Assembly (NCBI GenBank): GCA_963817515.1
Contig: CAWFPJ010000039.1
Span: 515,031-579,030 of the forward strand
From: DATMNI01 sp963817515
GTDB lineage: Bacteria; Acidobacteriota; Terriglobia; Bryobacterales; Bryobacteraceae
Length of the DNA: 64,000 bases
Direction of reading: 5' to 3'
This document shows, piece by piece, positions 30,880 through 38,813 of this stretch. The notes beneath the pieces were generated by a model. That model was not told the origin of the DNA and did no database searches. It saw only the letters and a program-made list of their open reading frames with translations. Position 1 is the stretch's first letter. Every line of letters starts with the position of its first letter. The position numbers and the translations under genes are program-made.

Positions 30880-31392
30880 TCAGGCGCGCGCGGCCGCTAG
30901 AACGGGCGCGGCGCGGCCGGCCGCCCGGATGGCGTCCGTAATCTGCGCGCGATGCGCCATCTGGTGCAGCGCGATCGTCAACAGGGCCTTCCCGTAGTTC
31001 GAGAAGTGCTCCTCCAGTCCCTTGGGCTGCCACGGCGTCGGCTTATCCAGATCCGCCTCAGTCATGGATTCCAGAAGCTGCAAATTGCGCTTCCTGAGCT
31101 GCACATATTGGTCGCGGACTTTCGCGAGCGCCGGGTACTGCGCGGCGTCCGCGGTGGGAACCGTGTCCTGCCCGAAAATCGGGGCCCAGTGCGCCACCGG
31201 ATTGCCGCCGCCGCTCAGCATCTCGTGCGCGAGTCCCTCGACGAAAGCGAGATGGCCCACTACCCACAGCGGATGGCATCCGCCATTCTCCGTCGGAAAC
31301 GTCAGCGGAGCGTCCTCAATGGTTTCAAGCGATCGCATCACGGCCTGGTCGGCCATGTTGAGCGAGTAACGAATTGCGTCTTTTGTATACAT
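30880..31392 (-). CDS. DinB-family protein
   Basis: 170 residues from ATG 31392, with AGGAGA upstream. The four-helix DinB/YfiT-like fold is suggested by His-containing helices (HPLWVVGHLAFVEGL near residue 43 and TIALHQMAHRAQITDAIR near 145), whose histidines usually bind a metal. Family members include thiol-dependent S-transferases. It follows an ArsR regulator and an SRPBCC gene on the same strand and is probably co-transcribed. Confidence 0.85.
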   Translation of the reverse strand: MYTKDAIRYSLNMADQAVMRSLETIEDAPLTFPTENGGCHPLWVVGHLAFVEGLAHEMLSGGGNPVAHWAPIFGQDTVPTADAAQYPALAKVRDQYVQLRKRNLQLLESMTEADLDKPTPWQPKGLEEHFSNYGKALLTIALHQMAHRAQITDAIRAAGRAAPVLAAARA

Positions 31393-31436
31393 ACACTTCT
31401 CCTGTTGTGATTGGCGCCGCGGAGCAGTCCGCGGTT

Positions 31437-31802
31437 CTATTTGTTGTGTTTGGGTCGATCGGACGGGCCGCGTTTGGAACCGCTGCCTGTCTGAAGGTCG
31501 TCTTTGAGGCGGAGCAGACTGTCCGCCCAAAATTCCTGATAACGGCTAACCCACCGCTCGTAGATCTGCCGGATGGGCACCGCATTCAGAGAGTTCACCC
31601 GCTGCCGTCCGTCTTCGCGGGTGATGATTAAGCCGGCGTCGCGCAGCACGTCGATGTGCTTCATCACGCCAAAACGAGTCAATTGAGGAAACGCCTCGAC
31701 GATCTGGGTGGTCCTCTGCGGGCCCTTGTGCAGCAGGTCGAGAATGGCCCGCCGCGTCGGATCGGAGAGCGCCTTCCAGACGGCGTCGAGGTCGTTGTCC
31801 AT
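31437..31802 (-). CDS. ArsR-family transcriptional regulator
   Basis: 121 residues from ATG 31802 (GTGGA upstream; a GTG at 31811 is also in frame). Winged-helix HTH: VWKALSDPTRRAILDLLHKG, TRFGVMKHIDVLRDAGLI, then a basic C-terminus. It resembles the ArsR subgroup coupled to SRPBCC/AHSA1 proteins. Probably a repressor of its own operon, acting at the inverted repeat upstream of the SRPBCC gene (inference). Confidence 0.88.
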   Translation of the reverse strand: MDNDLDAVWKALSDPTRRAILDLLHKGPQRTTQIVEAFPQLTRFGVMKHIDVLRDAGLIITREDGRQRVNSLNAVPIRQIYERWVSRYQEFWADSLLRLKDDLQTGSGSKRGPSDRPKHNK

Positions 31803-31822
31803 CGGTTCCACCAGGCCGGAGC

Positions 31823-32251
31823 CTACGAGAAATCCTTGCCGACGCTATCGAGATAATGCTTCCAGCCCTTCCCGACATTCTGGCGGTGCGTTTCGTCCAG
31901 GAAGCCGATCGCGCGGTGACGAAGTGTGACCTTGGTCCCGCCAGGGGCTTGGTCCAGCTTGATCTCGACGTGGTTGAGCGCGGGGTATGACATAAACATG
32001 GGGCCGCTCAATTCCAGCAGCACGGGGGGCTTGATTACCTGCACATGCCCCCAAAGATGGCCGATGCCGTTACCGCGGTCGCGGAACCAGCGGCCGCCCG
32101 GCCACTGCTCCAGAATCATATGCATGGATTCGCCGTCAGGATTGGTGCTGCCCTCGCCGAAGCGGTGCAGGACGGCTTTGAAGACATCGCCAATGTCGGC
32201 TTTGACATTAATCTGCTGGGCGACGTCGAGAGTCATTTCGTCGAATTTCAC
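31823..32251 (-). CDS. SRPBCC / AHSA1-like domain protein
   Basis: 142 residues from GTG 32251, with AGGAGC upstream. It shows the helix-grip START-like pattern: residues VAQQINVKADIGDVFKAVL, then GRWFRDRGNGIGHLWGHVQ, and VTLRHRAIGFLDETHRQNVG near the end. Such proteins bind small hydrophobic ligands in a cavity. First gene of a three-gene operon with ArsR and DinB. Confidence 0.85.
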   Translation of the reverse strand: MKFDEMTLDVAQQINVKADIGDVFKAVLHRFGEGSTNPDGESMHMILEQWPGGRWFRDRGNGIGHLWGHVQVIKPPVLLELSGPMFMSYPALNHVEIKLDQAPGGTKVTLRHRAIGFLDETHRQNVGKGWKHYLDSVGKDFS

Positions 32252-32282
32252 GGGTTTTGCTCCTTACGTGACTCAATAATAA

Positions 32283-32300
32283 CGTGACTATTTAGTTACG
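32283..32300. promoter_or_regulatory. candidate ArsR operator
   Basis: CGTGACTATTTAGTTACG is an imperfect palindrome (6 of 7 arm bases pair) about 32 bases upstream of the SRPBCC start. ACGTGACT also occurs 16 bases away (32266-32273 and 32282-32289), giving phased half sites. The assignment to the ArsR regulator is inference from position. Confidence 0.45.
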
Positions 32301-32414
32301 TCAAGAGTTTTTTCTACTGCGGCGACAGCCGAAGGTACCAGCCGAGCAGACCGTTTGCCAAGCAGACCTTTCGCCCAATGCCTTGACATTCTAAACTCCG
32401 CCCTACGACAGGGG

Positions 32415-32451
32415 TGAATCAGTCAATCAGTTACCTGAATCAGTCAATCAG
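32415..32451. repeat. 16-bp direct repeat
   Basis: TGAATCAGTCAATCAG occurs exactly twice, separated by five bases (TTACC), in the divergent intergenic region. Not obviously tied to either promoter. Confidence 0.8.
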
Positions 32452-32602
32452 GGGGTAAAAGTCTCACTTTCTTCAGGTCCGTATGTTCGATGGGGGATTG
32501 CACCCTTAGTCTCTATTGTCGCCGGCAGTCGTACAATGTTGCGCGTGCGAAATCCATTTAGGAGCACTTGACCGTAGGCGGCAACAACCAAAAGCATAAG
32601 CC

Positions 32603-32633
32603 TTGACAAAATATCACATTAGATATAATCTAA
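32603..32633 (+). promoter_or_regulatory. promoter with embedded PerR/Fur box, near-leaderless
   Basis: TTGACA (32603-32608) and TATAAT (32624-32629) form a consensus-like promoter with a short 15-base spacer. The -10 element lies inside TTAGATATAATCTAA (32619-32633), a PerR/Fur-type 7-1-7 palindrome with 6 of 7 arm matches. The ATG of the regulator is only 11 bases after the -10, with no ribosome site between, so the mRNA should be nearly leaderless. Binding here would block RNA polymerase directly, giving autoregulation. Confidence 0.65.
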
Positions 32634-32640
32634 ATTTTTT

Positions 32641-33066
32641 ATGGGCGCCGAGGCGATTAAACAGTCCTTGGAAGGCAGCGGGTTGCGGTGCACTCCGCAG
32701 CGCTACGCCGTGATGGCATTCTTGATGGAACATAAGAGGCATCCCACGGCTGCGGAAATCTTCGAAGGCGTGAATCGCGTGGATCCGCGCTCTTCGAGGG
32801 CCACGACTTATAACAATCTGCGGGACTTGGTACAGGCGGGTTTGGTGCGTGAAGTGGCCGTCGAGGGCCGCGCCGCGCGATTCGATGCGAAAGGTACGCG
32901 GCATCACCACTTCATCTGCGACCGCTGCGGCAATGTTGAGGACATTGAGTGGTACAACGTGCCCAGGCCTGCCTCGGGCTCCCTCGGTAAGCGGATTCTT
33001 CGCGAATTCGAACTCATTTTTCGGGGGCTCTGCACGAAGTGCGCTCCACGGCACGCTTCCAGTTAA
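32641..33066 (+). CDS. perR: Fur-family peroxide regulator (PerR-like)
   Basis: 141 residues from ATG 32641. Winged helix (GLRCTPQRYAVMAFLMEHKR, RATTYNNLRDLVQAGLV), regulatory metal-site histidines (FDAKGTRHHHFICDRCGNVE), and a structural zinc site from CDRC plus CTKC near the C-terminus. The gene order perR-katG and a palindrome over its own promoter argue for the peroxide-sensing branch. By family, oxidation of the metal site releases the repressor and induces katG. Confidence 0.88.
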   Translation: MGAEAIKQSLEGSGLRCTPQRYAVMAFLMEHKRHPTAAEIFEGVNRVDPRSSRATTYNNLRDLVQAGLVREVAVEGRAARFDAKGTRHHHFICDRCGNVEDIEWYNVPRPASGSLGKRILREFELIFRGLCTKCAPRHASS

Positions 33067-33186
33067 GTGCCGTAGGCGTTGGATACCGGATGAATGGCGC
33101 GGCCGGCGGCGACGGCGCGCAGGGAAAGTCAGGATGGGTTCGTAGTTCGTTACAGTTTTTTGACTAATTCAAAGGAAGATGATCAT

Positions 33187-35487
33187 ATGGAGCTGGAGAA
33201 ACAATTCACCACCGCAATAGGGGAGCCTACCCCCGATAATCAGAAGCAAACCGAAAGCAAGTGCCCGGTAACGAACGGGGCTCGCGGACACATGGCGGCC
33301 AGGGCCCAGACGAATGCGGGCTGGTGGCCGAATCAGCTGAATCTGAAGATTCTGCATCAGCACTCATCCCTGTCCGATCCCATGGACAAGGACTTCAATT
33401 ATGCTGAAGAATTCAAGAGCCTCGACCTGGATGCCGTGATCAAGGACCTGCATGCCTTGATGACGACGTCGCAGGAGTGGTGGCCCGCGGACTACGGCCA
33501 CTACGGGCCTTTCTTCATTCGTATGGCGTGGCATAGCGCAGGCTCATACCGTATCGCCGATGGTCGAGGCGGCGCGGCGTCTGGAGCACAGCGATTTGCG
33601 CCCCTCAACAGCTGGCCAGACAACGTGAGCCTGGATAAGGCACGCCGGTTGCTCTGGCCGATCAAGAAGAAGTATGGCCAGAAAATCTCCTGGGCCGACC
33701 TCATGATTCTGACCGGTAACGTCGCATTGGAGTCGATGGGGTTCAAGACCTTCGGTTTCGGCGGCGGGCGCGAGGACGTCTGGGAGCCCCTGGATGATAT
33801 TTACTGGGGACCTGAGGGCAAGTGGCTGGCGGACGAGCGCTACAGCGGCGATCGTCAGCTGGAGAATCCTCTCGCCGCTGTTCAGATGGGGCTGATTTAC
33901 GTGAATCCGGAAGGGCCCAATGGAAAGCCGGATCCAGTCGCTGCGGCACGGGATATCCGAGAGACGTTCGCCCGCATGGCGATGAATGACGAGGAGACGG
34001 TGGCCCTCATCGCCGGCGGACACACGTTCGGCAAAGCCCATGGCGCTGCCGAACCGGACAAGCATGTCGGCCGGGAACCCGAGGGCGCCGACATCGAAGA
34101 GCAAGGCCTGGGCTGGAAGAACACCTTTGGCAGCGGCAAGGGCGTCCACGCGATCTCCAGTGGGCTGGAGGGTGCATGGACCACCAACCCGGTGAAGTGG
34201 GACAACAACTATTTCGACAACCTGTTCAGCTATGAATGGGAACTCACGAAGAGTCCCGCCGGTGCCCAGCAATGGACGCCCAAGAATGGATCTGCCGCGG
34301 GCGCCGTGCCGGATGCGCACGATCCGTCGAAGAAGCACGCCCCGATGATGTTCACGACGGACCTCGCAATGAAGGCGGACCCGAGCTACGCGGAGATTTC
34401 GAAGCGTTTCCACGAGAACCCGCAGGCATTCGCGGATGCGTTCGCCAAGGCCTGGTACAAGCTGACGCACCGCGACATGGGGCCACGGCCCCGTTATCTT
34501 GGCCCGCTGGTTCCCGCGGAGCCGCTGCTGTGGCAGGACCCGATTCCCGCAGTGGATCATGAACTGATCGGCGAGCAGGACGTGGCTGCCCTGAAGGCCA
34601 AGATTCTGGCATCCGGACTTTCCATTTCACAACTGGTCACGACGGCCTGGGCGTCGGCGGCAACGTTCCGCGGCGGCGACAAGCGCGGCGGGGCTAACGG
34701 GGCACGCATTCGCCTGGCGCCGCAGAAGGATTGGGACGCGAATCAACCAGCCGACTTGGCGAAGGTCCTTCAGAAGCTGGAGGCGATCCAGAAGGATTTC
34801 AACAGCTCGCAGTCCGGCGGGAAGAAGGTCTCGCTGGCTGACCTGATCGTTCTGGGCGGCTGCGCAGCCGTTGCGGAAGCTGCGAAAAAGGCCGGCCACG
34901 ATGTGAAGGTTCCCTTCTTGCCGGGGCGCATGGATGCTTCGCAGGAGCAGACCGATGCGCACTCTTTCGCGCCGCTCGAACCGATCGCTGATGGGTTCCG
35001 CAACTATCTCCGGAGCGGGCCCTTCGGGAGCGGAACAAGCGGGAGCGGAACCAACGGGAACGGACACCAAAGACCGGCCGAGGAGCAGCTGGTGGACCGG
35101 GCGCAGTTGCTGACGCTGACTGCCCCCGAGATGACGGTTCTCGTCGGCGGCATGCGCGCCTTGAATGCTAACTTCGGGCAGTCCAAACATGGCGTATTCA
35201 CCAAGCGACCCGAGACGCTGACGAATGATTTCTTCGTCAACCTGCTCGACATGAATACGAAGTGGCAGGCCTCCCCTACATCCGAAGGGGTGTATGAGGG
35301 GCGCGATCGCGCGACGGACCAAATCAAGTGGACCGGCACCCGTGTTGACCTTATCTTCGGTTCTCACTCGCAGCTCCGAGCACTTGCGGAGGTCTATGCA
35401 TCTGACGACTCGAAGGGGTCGTTTGTGAAGGACTTCGTGGCAGCGTGGAGCAAGGTGATGAACCTTGATCGCTACGACGTTGCCTGA
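33187..35487 (+). CDS. katG: catalase-peroxidase KatG
   Basis: 766 residues from ATG 33187 (AAGGAAG upstream), the usual KatG size with duplicated peroxidase domains. Distal triad Arg-Trp-His in FIRMAWHSAGSYR, proximal His in LIAGGHTFGKAHGA, and the Met-Tyr-Trp adduct partners (Tyr in QMGLIYVNPEGPNG). A Gly/Ser/Asn-rich loop (near residues 617-630) is specific to this copy. It degrades hydrogen peroxide using haem b in the cytoplasm. It lies 120 bp after the PerR-like gene and has no separate obvious promoter, so it is probably in the same peroxide-induced transcript. Confidence 0.97.
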   Translation: MELEKQFTTAIGEPTPDNQKQTESKCPVTNGARGHMAARAQTNAGWWPNQLNLKILHQHSSLSDPMDKDFNYAEEFKSLDLDAVIKDLHALMTTSQEWWPADYGHYGPFFIRMAWHSAGSYRIADGRGGAASGAQRFAPLNSWPDNVSLDKARRLLWPIKKKYGQKISWADLMILTGNVALESMGFKTFGFGGGREDVWEPLDDIYWGPEGKWLADERYSGDRQLENPLAAVQMGLIYVNPEGPNGKPDPVAAARDIRETFARMAMNDEETVALIAGGHTFGKAHGAAEPDKHVGREPEGADIEEQGLGWKNTFGSGKGVHAISSGLEGAWTTNPVKWDNNYFDNLFSYEWELTKSPAGAQQWTPKNGSAAGAVPDAHDPSKKHAPMMFTTDLAMKADPSYAEISKRFHENPQAFADAFAKAWYKLTHRDMGPRPRYLGPLVPAEPLLWQDPIPAVDHELIGEQDVAALKAKILASGLSISQLVTTAWASAATFRGGDKRGGANGARIRLAPQKDWDANQPADLAKVLQKLEAIQKDFNSSQSGGKKVSLADLIVLGGCAAVAEAAKKAGHDVKVPFLPGRMDASQEQTDAHSFAPLEPIADGFRNYLRSGPFGSGTSGSGTNGNGHQRPAEEQLVDRAQLLTLTAPEMTVLVGGMRALNANFGQSKHGVFTKRPETLTNDFFVNLLDMNTKWQASPTSEGVYEGRDRATDQIKWTGTRVDLIFGSHSQLRALAEVYASDDSKGSFVKDFVAAWSKVMNLDRYDVA

Positions 35488-35582
35488 GCTCGGCGCAAAG
35501 AGAGCTGTCAACCTGGACTAACTCCCGTTTGGCTGGCCTTATGAAGTGGGGCGTGCTATTAGAACGGCGCAAGCCTCAGCAT

Positions 35583-35600
35583 GCCCCTCTTCAGGAGGGC
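35583..35600. terminator. hairpin between convergent katG and cbtA
   Basis: CCCTC-TTCAG-GAGGG forms a 5-bp GC-rich stem with a 5-base loop in the convergent gap. It has no long T-run on either side, so it may act as a bidirectional terminator only weakly. Confidence 0.35.
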
Positions 35601-35618
35601 CGCTTTATCGGGTGAGGT

Positions 35619-36308
35619 TCAGTATGTCGAGCCACGCGGCTTTGCGAATTGAAATAAGAAGCCAGTTGCCGCGCCGAGAACGAGCCAGAACAACCCATTG
35701 CCTACGATTGAGGCGAGAGCAAAAACGCGCACCAGGTGAGCGGGAACGATCGGTGGTCCGATTGTCTGCGGCGCGCCGATTGCGTGAGGCAGCAAAAGGA
35801 GCAACCCGCCAGCGGCTCGGGAGATCCAGGCACGCCGGGACCCGAAGATCAGGGAGAGGCCGAGGGCGGTAGCGGCGACGGTCATTACCCACCAGAGTTG
35901 GCGTGCCCGAACGTCGCCCACGGGGACGCCAGGGGGCACCGGGGCCAGCCCGAGTGCGGGAGCAACCGCGAAGCAAGCGAAGCCGGCAAGACCCCAGAGC
36001 AGACCCCGCCGAACATCTAGACTGAAGCCGCTCAGGGTGACGGTGGCTAACAACAGGGCGGCAAAACCGATTCCCGTGAGGATCGTGCTTGCCGCGGTGA
36101 AGAGGCTTCGCTCCAGGCCGTTGTCCGGTTTCCATTCGGAATGCTGGTGATGATCCGCTTCCGCTTGAGCGCCTTCGCCGCGCGCCTCGTACACTTCTGC
36201 CGCAACGATCTGTGGCTCGACTATTACGTGCTGGTAAACGAAAAGGACGGTTCCCGCGATGACGCCGGCCAGCAGCGCCGCTCGCATCAATTGCTGAAAC
36301 TGCCGCAC
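35619..36308 (-). CDS. cbtA: CbtA-family cobalt transporter subunit
   Basis: 229 residues from ATG 36308. Five to six transmembrane helices are visible (AALLAGVIAGTVLFVYQHV, ILTGIGFAALLLATVTL, GLLWGLAGFACFAVAPALGL and others), with a His-rich loop (EADHHQHSEW) after helix 1. This is the CbtA architecture, a predicted cobalt uptake protein usually B12-regulated and paired with CbtB. Here it is the last gene of a nitrile hydratase operon, so cobalt import would feed the enzyme. Confidence 0.88.
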   Translation of the reverse strand: MRQFQQLMRAALLAGVIAGTVLFVYQHVIVEPQIVAAEVYEARGEGAQAEADHHQHSEWKPDNGLERSLFTAASTILTGIGFAALLLATVTLSGFSLDVRRGLLWGLAGFACFAVAPALGLAPVPPGVPVGDVRARQLWWVMTVAATALGLSLIFGSRRAWISRAAGGLLLLLPHAIGAPQTIGPPIVPAHLVRVFALASIVGNGLFWLVLGAATGFLFQFAKPRGSTY

Positions 36309-36314
36309 AGCACT

Positions 36315-36512
36315 CTAGTGACAGGGAAAGCCACTTGCATGGCGTGTGTCATGGGTGGCGTTATGCGCGACGGACGCGGTTGAAAAGCCAACGCAGTAGA
36401 GGGTGATGAGGCCGAACGCCAGCAGGGCGATTGCCGGCATCTTACCGGCGATGGGGATACTGATGCTCACGCGCGCCGGAATCGTAATAGAACCGTACTG
36501 AGGATTGTTCAT
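36315..36512 (-). CDS. cbtB: CbtB-family cobalt transporter subunit
   Basis: 65 residues from ATG 36512: one transmembrane helix (AIALLAFGLITLYCVGF) followed by the characteristic C-terminal His-rich metal motif (SVAHNATHDTRHASGFPCH). It overlaps the upstream accessory gene by 4 bp and is followed 6 bp later by cbtA, as is usual for CbtBA pairs. Confidence 0.88.
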   Translation of the reverse strand: MNNPQYGSITIPARVSISIPIAGKMPAIALLAFGLITLYCVGFSTASVAHNATHDTRHASGFPCH

Positions 36513-37369
36513 TGCCGTGGCCTTTCTACATCTTCTTGTATAGCATAAGATCCCGGTGTTCCTGTTTCCGCAAATGACTCGACTAAGTACCGCTGAAAGT
36601 GGCGGCCGGCCAATTCGGCCGGCAAATCAAGATCGGTCTCCCCTTGCAGCATCCGCTCCACGTAATTGTAGATCAAGTCTACATCGTTCGCGTGATTGAT
36701 GGAGTGAAACCACATGGAGCGGCCGTGAAACTGCAAGAGGACGACATTCGCCAAAGGACAGGGACCGAGACATCCAGAGACAGTCAGGTGAAATCGCCGC
36801 CGGAATCCGCGCTGCTTCCACTGGTGTTTGAATTCTTCGAGGGGGAGAGCCGGAAAGCCCTTCTCCGTACGTCCGCAACAGCATCCATTGCACACAAACA
36901 GGTGACCGTCCTGGATTCGGATTTCCTTGGAGACGCCATCGGCTCGCGTGACCCTCATCAACGGGCTCTGCCGGTATTCATAACCGATCCGGAACCCGGG
37001 CCGGAGTTGCACCGGCTTGCCGTGCGGAGTGTGCCGATAGGCATCGGCCCATGCCTCCTTTCGTTCGTACAGCTCCGGTTCGCCGGCCAGACCCTTGGAA
37101 GCCACAAGCTTTTCGAGAGCGGCCACCCAATGGTGATAATACTCGGTGCCGTCGTCAGCTTCGTCCCGTTCGGCGGCGGCGGCGAGTTCCGCGGCCAACG
37201 CATCGGCCCATTCCTTCCAGGTGAAATGTCCCTGAGCGGAAAGGCGGAGCGTGAGCGCGAATGCCTGGGCCTGCCACGGTTCCGCGAACACGGGGCCTTG
37301 CTGGTCGCGCGGCAGGTTCTGCAACTCCGGATAGCACCCGGGATTGTCAGGCGTGTTCAAGATAGTCAT
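36509..37369 (-). CDS. nitrile hydratase accessory (activator) protein fused to 2Fe-2S ferredoxin-like domain
   Basis: 286 residues from ATG 37369, which lies inside the 3' end of the beta-subunit gene. The N-terminal ~110 residues match the nitrile hydratase accessory family (LPRDQQGPVFAEPWQAQAFA, WKEWADALAAEL, YYHHWVAALEKLV). After a linker comes a thioredoxin-like 2Fe-2S ferredoxin domain with cysteines in LFVCNGCCCGRTEKG and VSGCLGPCPLANVV. The accessory protein is known to insert cobalt into the alpha subunit; the fused iron-sulphur domain may hold or deliver metal or electrons (inference). It overlaps cbtB by 4 bp. Confidence 0.88.
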   Translation of the reverse strand: MTILNTPDNPGCYPELQNLPRDQQGPVFAEPWQAQAFALTLRLSAQGHFTWKEWADALAAELAAAAERDEADDGTEYYHHWVAALEKLVASKGLAGEPELYERKEAWADAYRHTPHGKPVQLRPGFRIGYEYRQSPLMRVTRADGVSKEIRIQDGHLFVCNGCCCGRTEKGFPALPLEEFKHQWKQRGFRRRFHLTVSGCLGPCPLANVVLLQFHGRSMWFHSINHANDVDLIYNYVERMLQGETDLDLPAELAGRHFQRYLVESFAETGTPGSYAIQEDVERPRQ

Positions 37370-38009
37370 CCCACAAATCGAGGTGGACGAAGTCGCGCGG
37401 CGATGCCTGCTCACCCCAAAGTTCCCGAGCGGCGAACCGAACGGAATAGACATGCTGGCGGTTGGGGCCGCGGCCATCGGCATTGGTGTCCGGGAAATTG
37501 TAGACGCCGTGGTCGCGTTCGATCTTACCTGTCTTGCCGCGCGCGTATCGAGGCAGACGCGTGTGGCCTATGGGATGTATGTTGCGCGCGCGCACGTGCT
37601 GCCCGGTTTTAAATCGCGGCCGCACCGCAGGCTCATGGCTGGACTCGATATTTCGGTTGAGCGCCATTGGGGGAACGTGTTCCGCGAGGAGCGGCGGCGT
37701 CAGTTTTGGAGAGCCGGGAGCCGGTATGCCGGTCTCGATTTCCTGCCGCGATACCAGATCCGTCTTGACAAGCAATTCCACGAGTCTCACGAACCATTTC
37801 TCGTAGTAGCTCATGCGCAGATAGTCGGCGGGAGCGATCTGTTCGATATAGAAACGCCCGGTATCGATGTTCCATTTTCGCCACGCGCCGATAGCCCGAG
37901 TCAAAACATGAACGCGAGCTTCCCATGGTTCGTGAAAGACAGGCTCGTTGATTTCGGCATGGACGGGTCCCATCCCATGCATCCCACCCATGTCGTGCAC
38001 GCCGTTCAT
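37347..38009 (-). CDS. nthB: nitrile hydratase beta subunit
   Basis: 220 residues from ATG 38009, overlapping the alpha stop by 4 bp (ATGA). It has the canonical N-terminus MNGVHDMGGMHGMGPV and EPVFHEPWEARVHVL, the middle MSYYEKWFVRLVELL, and the C-terminal SH3-like barrel (RFKTGQHVRARNIHPIGHTR, YSVRFAARELWGE). With alpha it forms the hydratase that converts nitriles to amides in the cytoplasm. Confidence 0.95.
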   Translation of the reverse strand: MNGVHDMGGMHGMGPVHAEINEPVFHEPWEARVHVLTRAIGAWRKWNIDTGRFYIEQIAPADYLRMSYYEKWFVRLVELLVKTDLVSRQEIETGIPAPGSPKLTPPLLAEHVPPMALNRNIESSHEPAVRPRFKTGQHVRARNIHPIGHTRLPRYARGKTGKIERDHGVYNFPDTNADGRGPNRQHVYSVRFAARELWGEQASPRDFVHLDLWDDYLEHA

Positions 38010-38698
38010 CGAGCACCCTCGGACTGGGGAAGTTTGATTTTCTCCACGCCAATCATGGAATTGCGAGTGACCAGGCCGGCCAGGGCTTCCTCGTTCATGT
38101 GGTCGGTTCCAGCGGGACGCTCGGGAAGCACGAGGTATCGCAGCTCGGCCGTACTATCCCATACCCGCACCTCCACGTCCTCCGGCAGGTCGAGTCCGAA
38201 CTCCATGAGGACGCCTCGTGGATCCATTACCGCCCTTGAACGGTATGCCGAGGACTTGTACCAGACGGGCGGGAGACCGAGAACCGGCCAAGGATAGCAG
38301 GAACACAGCGTGCACACCACGACATTATGTACTTTGGCGGTGTTCTCCGTGACGAGCATATGTTCTCCTTGCATGCTCAAGAATCCCAGTTCCGCAATGG
38401 CGGACGCCGCATCGGAAAGAAGACGCTTCTTGTAGGCGGCGTCGATCCATGCGCGCGCGACAACTTTGGCGCCGTTGCGCGGCCCGACCTGGTTTTCATA
38501 GGTGTCGACCAGCGCATCGAGAGCGGCCGGATCCACCAAGCCCTTTTCTACCAGCAGGGATTCGAGCGACTTGACTCGCAAGCTAATGTCGGACGGCACC
38601 AACTGGTGCTGATGATCCTGGGGTTGGTCCGAGGCGGATGCCGCGTCCGGCACAGGGGCGCTACTGACATCGCGGAAGCCGCGGCGCGATATTTCCAC
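38006..38698 (-). CDS. nthA: cobalt-type nitrile hydratase alpha subunit
   Basis: 230 residues from GTG 38698, preceded by GGAGGT. The metal claw VVCTLCSCYPWPVLGLPP has Thr in CTLCSC, the signature of cobalt-type nitrile hydratase or thiocyanate hydrolase (iron types have CSLCSC). The arginines of RSRAVMDPRGVLMEFG are also conserved. The leading ~30 residues are His/Gln/Asp-rich (DQPQDHQHQ). First gene of the alpha-beta-activator-cbtB-cbtA operon. Physiological nitrile unknown; the thiocyanate hydrolase gamma-subunit alternative is less likely given a separate full beta subunit. Confidence 0.95.
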   Translation of the reverse strand: MEISRRGFRDVSSAPVPDAASASDQPQDHQHQLVPSDISLRVKSLESLLVEKGLVDPAALDALVDTYENQVGPRNGAKVVARAWIDAAYKKRLLSDAASAIAELGFLSMQGEHMLVTENTAKVHNVVVCTLCSCYPWPVLGLPPVWYKSSAYRSRAVMDPRGVLMEFGLDLPEDVEVRVWDSTAELRYLVLPERPAGTDHMNEEALAGLVTRNSMIGVEKIKLPQSEGAR

Positions 38699-38813
38699 GA
38701 GTCACCTCCGAGCGCATTTCCAAGATTTCGCTATTATATCAATTCGTTTCCTGAACACTATACCGATTGTGGCCGCAGCCCTTGTCCAGCTACCATAGAA
38801 CAAGGACGAACCT

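Larger units (their letters stand above)
32252..32640. other. 389-bp divergent intergenic region
   Basis: No ORF with coding character. It contains the ArsR-type operator candidate next to the SRPBCC gene, an AT/T-rich middle, a 16-bp direct repeat at 32415-32451, and the PerR-like gene's promoter and box at its right end. Confidence 0.6.

Noticed and set aside
38006..38698. Thiocyanate hydrolase rather than nitrile hydratase
   Set aside because: Thiocyanate hydrolase has its beta-type region split over two small subunits; here a single full-length beta subunit and a nitrile hydratase activator are present.
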